Positions 61,368 to 64,000 of a stretch of 64,000 bases of DNA are shown one piece after another. How positions within the stretch are numbered: position 1 is the stretch's first letter; every line of letters begins with the position of its first letter. The DNA is from Planctomycetales bacterium. Lineage in GTDB: Bacteria > Planctomycetota > Planctomycetia > Isosphaerales > Isosphaeraceae. The translations under genes were made by a program, and so were the position numbers. The DNA lies in NCBI GenBank assembly GCA_027449865.1, contig DAIDKV010000009.1, forward strand, positions 1 to 64,000, given 5' to 3'. Under the pieces are notes generated by a model that was given only the letters and a program-made list of their open reading frames with translations, was not told the DNA's origin and ran no database searches.

Positions 61368-62795
61368 CTATCGCCGGGCGGAGGTCGGTCGAGTGCCGAG
61401 GGGCTCAGCGCCGATCGCGGCGACGCGGGCGATGTAGGCCGCGGAGTCGAACTTCTTGCGGGTGCTTTCGTAGCTCATGAACCGAACGGTCCCGAAGATG
61501 GGCCGCTCGGGCCAGGGTCGGTCGTGCCGGCCGCCGATGGCCCAGGCGACTCCGGTGTAGCCGTTCGGGTCGCGGCCGTCGACCTCATATCGATCATTCA
61601 GTTCGAGCGTGACGTGGAACGCCGATTCGGCGTCGGGGCTCCATTCGAGGATCTTCTTGGCCCAGTACATTCGAAGGTAGTTGTGCATCCGGCCGGTGAG
61701 GACCATTTCTCGCTGAGCGGCGTTCCAGAGCGGGTCGTGGGTCTCGGCCTCTTCCAGTTGGCGGGCGGAGTAGACCACCGGTCTTGGGTCGTCGGCGTGC
61801 TCGGCGAGGGTACGTCGGGCCCAGTCGGGGCATCCGGCGAGTTGGTCGTACGCGGGCTCGCGGGCCACGAAATTGATCGCCAGTTCTCGGCGGACGATCA
61901 ATTCTTCCAGAAAGGCGGCGACGTCCTCGGCCGGCGCCCCGCTTTCGGAGACGGCCAGGGCGATCGTCATGGGGTTGATCTGGCCGAAGTGGAGGTGGGC
62001 CGATAGCTCGCTCGTACGATAGGGGGTTGGCTCGTTTCGCTCGGTCGCGTAGCCAGCCAGACGTTCGTCGAGGAAGCGACGGAGCCGTCGCATGGCCTCG
62101 CGCGTTCCTCCGGGGTAGTCAGAGACCTCGGGGACGCCGCCCACCTTGAGCTTCTCCAGCAAGTGAGCCGGCTCGATCGGCTCGCCGGAAATCGGGGACG
62201 AGCTCCAGGGAATTCGGGCCTCGGGGTTCGGGAGCGGCTTCAGGTATTCGGGCAAAAGGCGGTGGATCTTCGGTCGGATCGTTCGAGCGGCGTATTCGAG
62301 CGAGGGGAAATGCGAGGTGGGGACCACGACGTCGGCATCGACCAGATAGAACGGAACCCGCAGGCGGCCGGTTACACGCTCGCGCCATTGCTGCCCGACT
62401 CGCACCGGATTCTCGTCGCCAATCACCACGGCGGCACCGATTTCCTCGGCGAGCGCGGGAATGACGTCGTCGGGGCTTCCGATCCGGATCACAAACCGGA
62501 CCCCGCGGCGATTGAGATCATGGGCGCAATCGGGCATTCCTTCGAGCAGGAAGGCATAGTGGCGTCGGTTGGCGTTCGGATAACCGGCGGTCAGACCGAA
62601 CGCGGCGACGACCGGGAGCTTGAGGGCGTTGCCCAGGGCGATCGCCAGGTTGAGCGCGCCGTTGTCGACCCCGCGCTGGGCGCGCTGCATCCAGTAGAGG
62701 ACACATTGGCCCTCGGGATTGGGAAGGCCGGGTCGGAGGGCGCGAAGCCTTGGGTGCGGGGCCAGGAGTCGTTCGATTCGATCCACGAAGGGCAT
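61368..62795 (-). CDS. phrB: class II deoxyribodipyrimidine photolyase
   Basis: A 475-residue light-driven DNA repair enzyme using FADH- and an antenna chromophore to split cyclobutane pyrimidine dimers. The N-terminal Rossmann domain has VLYWMQRAQRGVDNGALNLA, typical of class II. The C-terminal FAD-binding core has TGRMHNYLRMYWAKKILEWS, LELNDRYEVDGRDPNGYTGV and AWAIGGRHDRPW, all characteristic of class II and not class I. Length is normal. It converges with the DUF4159 gene, with only 12 bases between stops, and is divergent from the inositol phosphate synthase gene. Confidence 0.96.
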   Translation of the reverse strand: MPFVDRIERLLAPHPRLRALRPGLPNPEGQCVLYWMQRAQRGVDNGALNLAIALGNALKLPVVAAFGLTAGYPNANRRHYAFLLEGMPDCAHDLNRRGVRFVIRIGSPDDVIPALAEEIGAAVVIGDENPVRVGQQWRERVTGRLRVPFYLVDADVVVPTSHFPSLEYAARTIRPKIHRLLPEYLKPLPNPEARIPWSSSPISGEPIEPAHLLEKLKVGGVPEVSDYPGGTREAMRRLRRFLDERLAGYATERNEPTPYRTSELSAHLHFGQINPMTIALAVSESGAPAEDVAAFLEELIVRRELAINFVAREPAYDQLAGCPDWARRTLAEHADDPRPVVYSARQLEEAETHDPLWNAAQREMVLTGRMHNYLRMYWAKKILEWSPDAESAFHVTLELNDRYEVDGRDPNGYTGVAWAIGGRHDRPWPERPIFGTVRFMSYESTRKKFDSAAYIARVAAIGAEPLGTRPTSARR

Positions 62796-63079
62796 CTCCG
62801 GCCTGGATCTGGGTGGGCCGAGGGCTCGTCTGAGTCGGAGAAACGCGACGGATGAGACGGGCTTTCGGCGAGGAGGTTGGGGTTATCCTAGTCTCTCGGA
62901 AAGGGTTCGGACCCGCGGGCGGTTGAACGGAGGTCGGTCGGGGGCCATAATGTTTCACACGAGTTACGCGTCGGGGTAGGATCCGTGCGACCTGCCCGGG
63001 CGATCATGCCGGGGCGGTCCAGGCCGTCCCTGAATTCCGCCGCAATCGGCCAGGCCCTTGGAACAGGCATTTTCTTCAT

Positions 63080-64000
63080 ATGGCGCGTCAACGAGTTGGG
63101 CTCTGGTTGGTGGGTGCGTTCGGCGGGGTCGGGACGACGATCACGCTGGGACTCTCGGCGATGGCGCGAGGGCTCTCCGCCCGGACGGCACTGGTGACCG
63201 AACTGCCGATGTTTGGTGGGCTCGAGATGGCCGAGCCTGGCGACTTTATTGTCGGCGGGCATGAGATCCGCCGGACTTCCTTTCGAGAGTCGGCCGAGGA
63301 ACTGCGGCGGACGTCGGCCGTCTTCTCGGCCGAGTGGATCGCCGCCTGCGGCGATGACCTCGACGCGGCGACCGCGCGGGTCCGTCCGGGGACGATCCTC
63401 GGCGCTGGGGATGCAGTCGCCCGGCTGTCGAACTGGGAGTTCGGCGCCTCGTCGCCGACCGTGGCCGAGGTGGTCGACCGGATTGCGGCGGATCTCTCGG
63501 CGTTTGTCGCGGCCGAGTCGATCGATCACCTGATCGTTCTGAACGTCTCCAGCACCGAGCCGCCGTTTCCGACCGGGCCAGTCCATCAGCGCTGGGAGTC
63601 GCTCCAGACCGCGATGGCCGATGGCGGCTCGTCGCTTTTGCCGGCCAGCTCGATCTACGCCGCCGCCGCGTTCCGGGGCGGGCACACGTACATCAACTTT
63701 ACCCCGAGCCTCGGCGCCTCGATCCCCGCGCTCCACGAGCTGGCCGAGTCGACCGGCGCGATCCACGCGGGCAAGGACGGCAAGACCGGCGAGACGTTGA
63801 TGAAGACCGTGCTGGCGCCGATGTTCGCCCATCGCAACCTGAAGGTGATGAGCTGGGTTGGGCACAACATCTTCGGCAACCGGGACGGTCTGATTCTCGA
63901 CGATCCGGCCAACAAGTCTTCGAAGGTACGGACGAAGGATCAGGTGATCACCGAGATTCTTGGCTACAAGCCCTCGTCGCTGGTGACGATTGAGTATGTC
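63080..64000 (+). CDS. ino1: inositol-3-phosphate synthase (partial, 3' end beyond window)
   Basis: The first 307 codons of a myo-inositol-1-phosphate synthase, which converts glucose 6-phosphate to inositol 3-phosphate with NAD+. The NAD-binding loop is LVGAFGGVGTTITLGL. Family motifs: FGGLEMAEPGDFIVGGHEIR, NWEFGA, LNVSSTEPPF, YINFTPSLGASIPAL, the active-site segment AGKDGKTGETLMKTVLAPMF and SWVGHNIFGNRDGLILDDPA, NKSSKVRTKDQV. No Shine-Dalgarno sequence lies near ATG 63080, but homology begins there. The divergent 284-base gap to the photolyase gene must hold its promoter. Confidence 0.94.
   Translation, partial: MARQRVGLWLVGAFGGVGTTITLGLSAMARGLSARTALVTELPMFGGLEMAEPGDFIVGGHEIRRTSFRESAEELRRTSAVFSAEWIAACGDDLDAATARVRPGTILGAGDAVARLSNWEFGASSPTVAEVVDRIAADLSAFVAAESIDHLIVLNVSSTEPPFPTGPVHQRWESLQTAMADGGSSLLPASSIYAAAAFRGGHTYINFTPSLGASIPALHELAESTGAIHAGKDGKTGETLMKTVLAPMFAHRNLKVMSWVGHNIFGNRDGLILDDPANKSSKVRTKDQVITEILGYKPSSLVTIEYV

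Noticed and set aside
1-64000. rRNA, tRNA, riboswitch or replication origin
   Set aside because: The intergenic gaps were scanned by eye for TpsiC-like arms, conserved rRNA cores and DnaA-box clusters; none stood out. A covariance-model search would be decisive.

Overview
The window reads as chromosomal DNA of a high-GC planctomycete, most likely from the Isosphaeraceae. Markers of that group are two DUF1559 proteins with a prepilin-type N-terminus, an ECF sigma/anti-sigma/sulfatase operon, a PEP-CTERM protein, very large sigma-factor fusions, a glycine-rich secreted protein, and a MoxR-DUF58-BatA-vWA-DUF4159 operon. No rRNA, tRNA or CRISPR array was seen. Taxonomy and all functions are inferred from sequence reading; no database search was run.

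Layout. (1) 1-7000 is an accessory patch: the start of a transposase-like HTH gene, a xisH/xisI pair, a complete type IIG restriction-modification gene, a foreign-looking ArsR/SRPBCC pair, two AT-rich tandem units, the relic tail of a second restriction-modification gene, a dispersed inverted repeat and a headless Uma2 nuclease gene. (2) 7068-11791 (minus) is DUF1559, ECF sigma, membrane anti-sigma and sulfatase, the last three translationally coupled. (3) 12210-14826 (minus) is a TolQ/ExbD/GYF-ExbD energy-transduction operon, followed by a plus-strand receiver-ATPase regulator. (4) 16211-24154 (minus) holds a Gly-rich exported protein, a GNAT fusion, a 1077-residue sigma factor-transmembrane-S41 protease fusion, an LD-carboxypeptidase and a XylR-type regulator. 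(5) 24498-25589 is a second DUF1559 gene. (6) 25662-35225 (minus) combines alpha-glucan enzymes (TreZ and debranching enzyme) with a flippase-glycosyltransferase-YfhO operon. (7) 35428-39170 (minus) is a sugar ABC transporter whose binding protein is circularly permuted. (8) 39759-50920 holds a PEP-CTERM protein on the plus strand and, on the minus strand, an EmrAB-type exporter, an ABC-2 permease, a flavin reductase, a GT2-methyltransferase fusion and a GT39-like membrane enzyme. (9) 51699-61355 (plus) is the MoxR/vWA operon, carrying an embedded Uma2 gene. (10) 61368-64000 is a class II photolyase and the start of inositol-3-phosphate synthase.

The genes suggest a polymer-degrading, surface-structured heterotroph. 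A membrane sensor and sigma factor appear to control a sulfatase, sugar is imported by an RbsABC-like system, storage glucan is debranched, and cell-surface polysaccharide is built and exported. The most unusual items are the permuted binding protein (38112-39170), the one-chain sigma factor/extracytoplasmic protease (18421-21654), the GYF-acidic-ExbD fusion (12210-13574) and the remodelled defence patch (1-7000).
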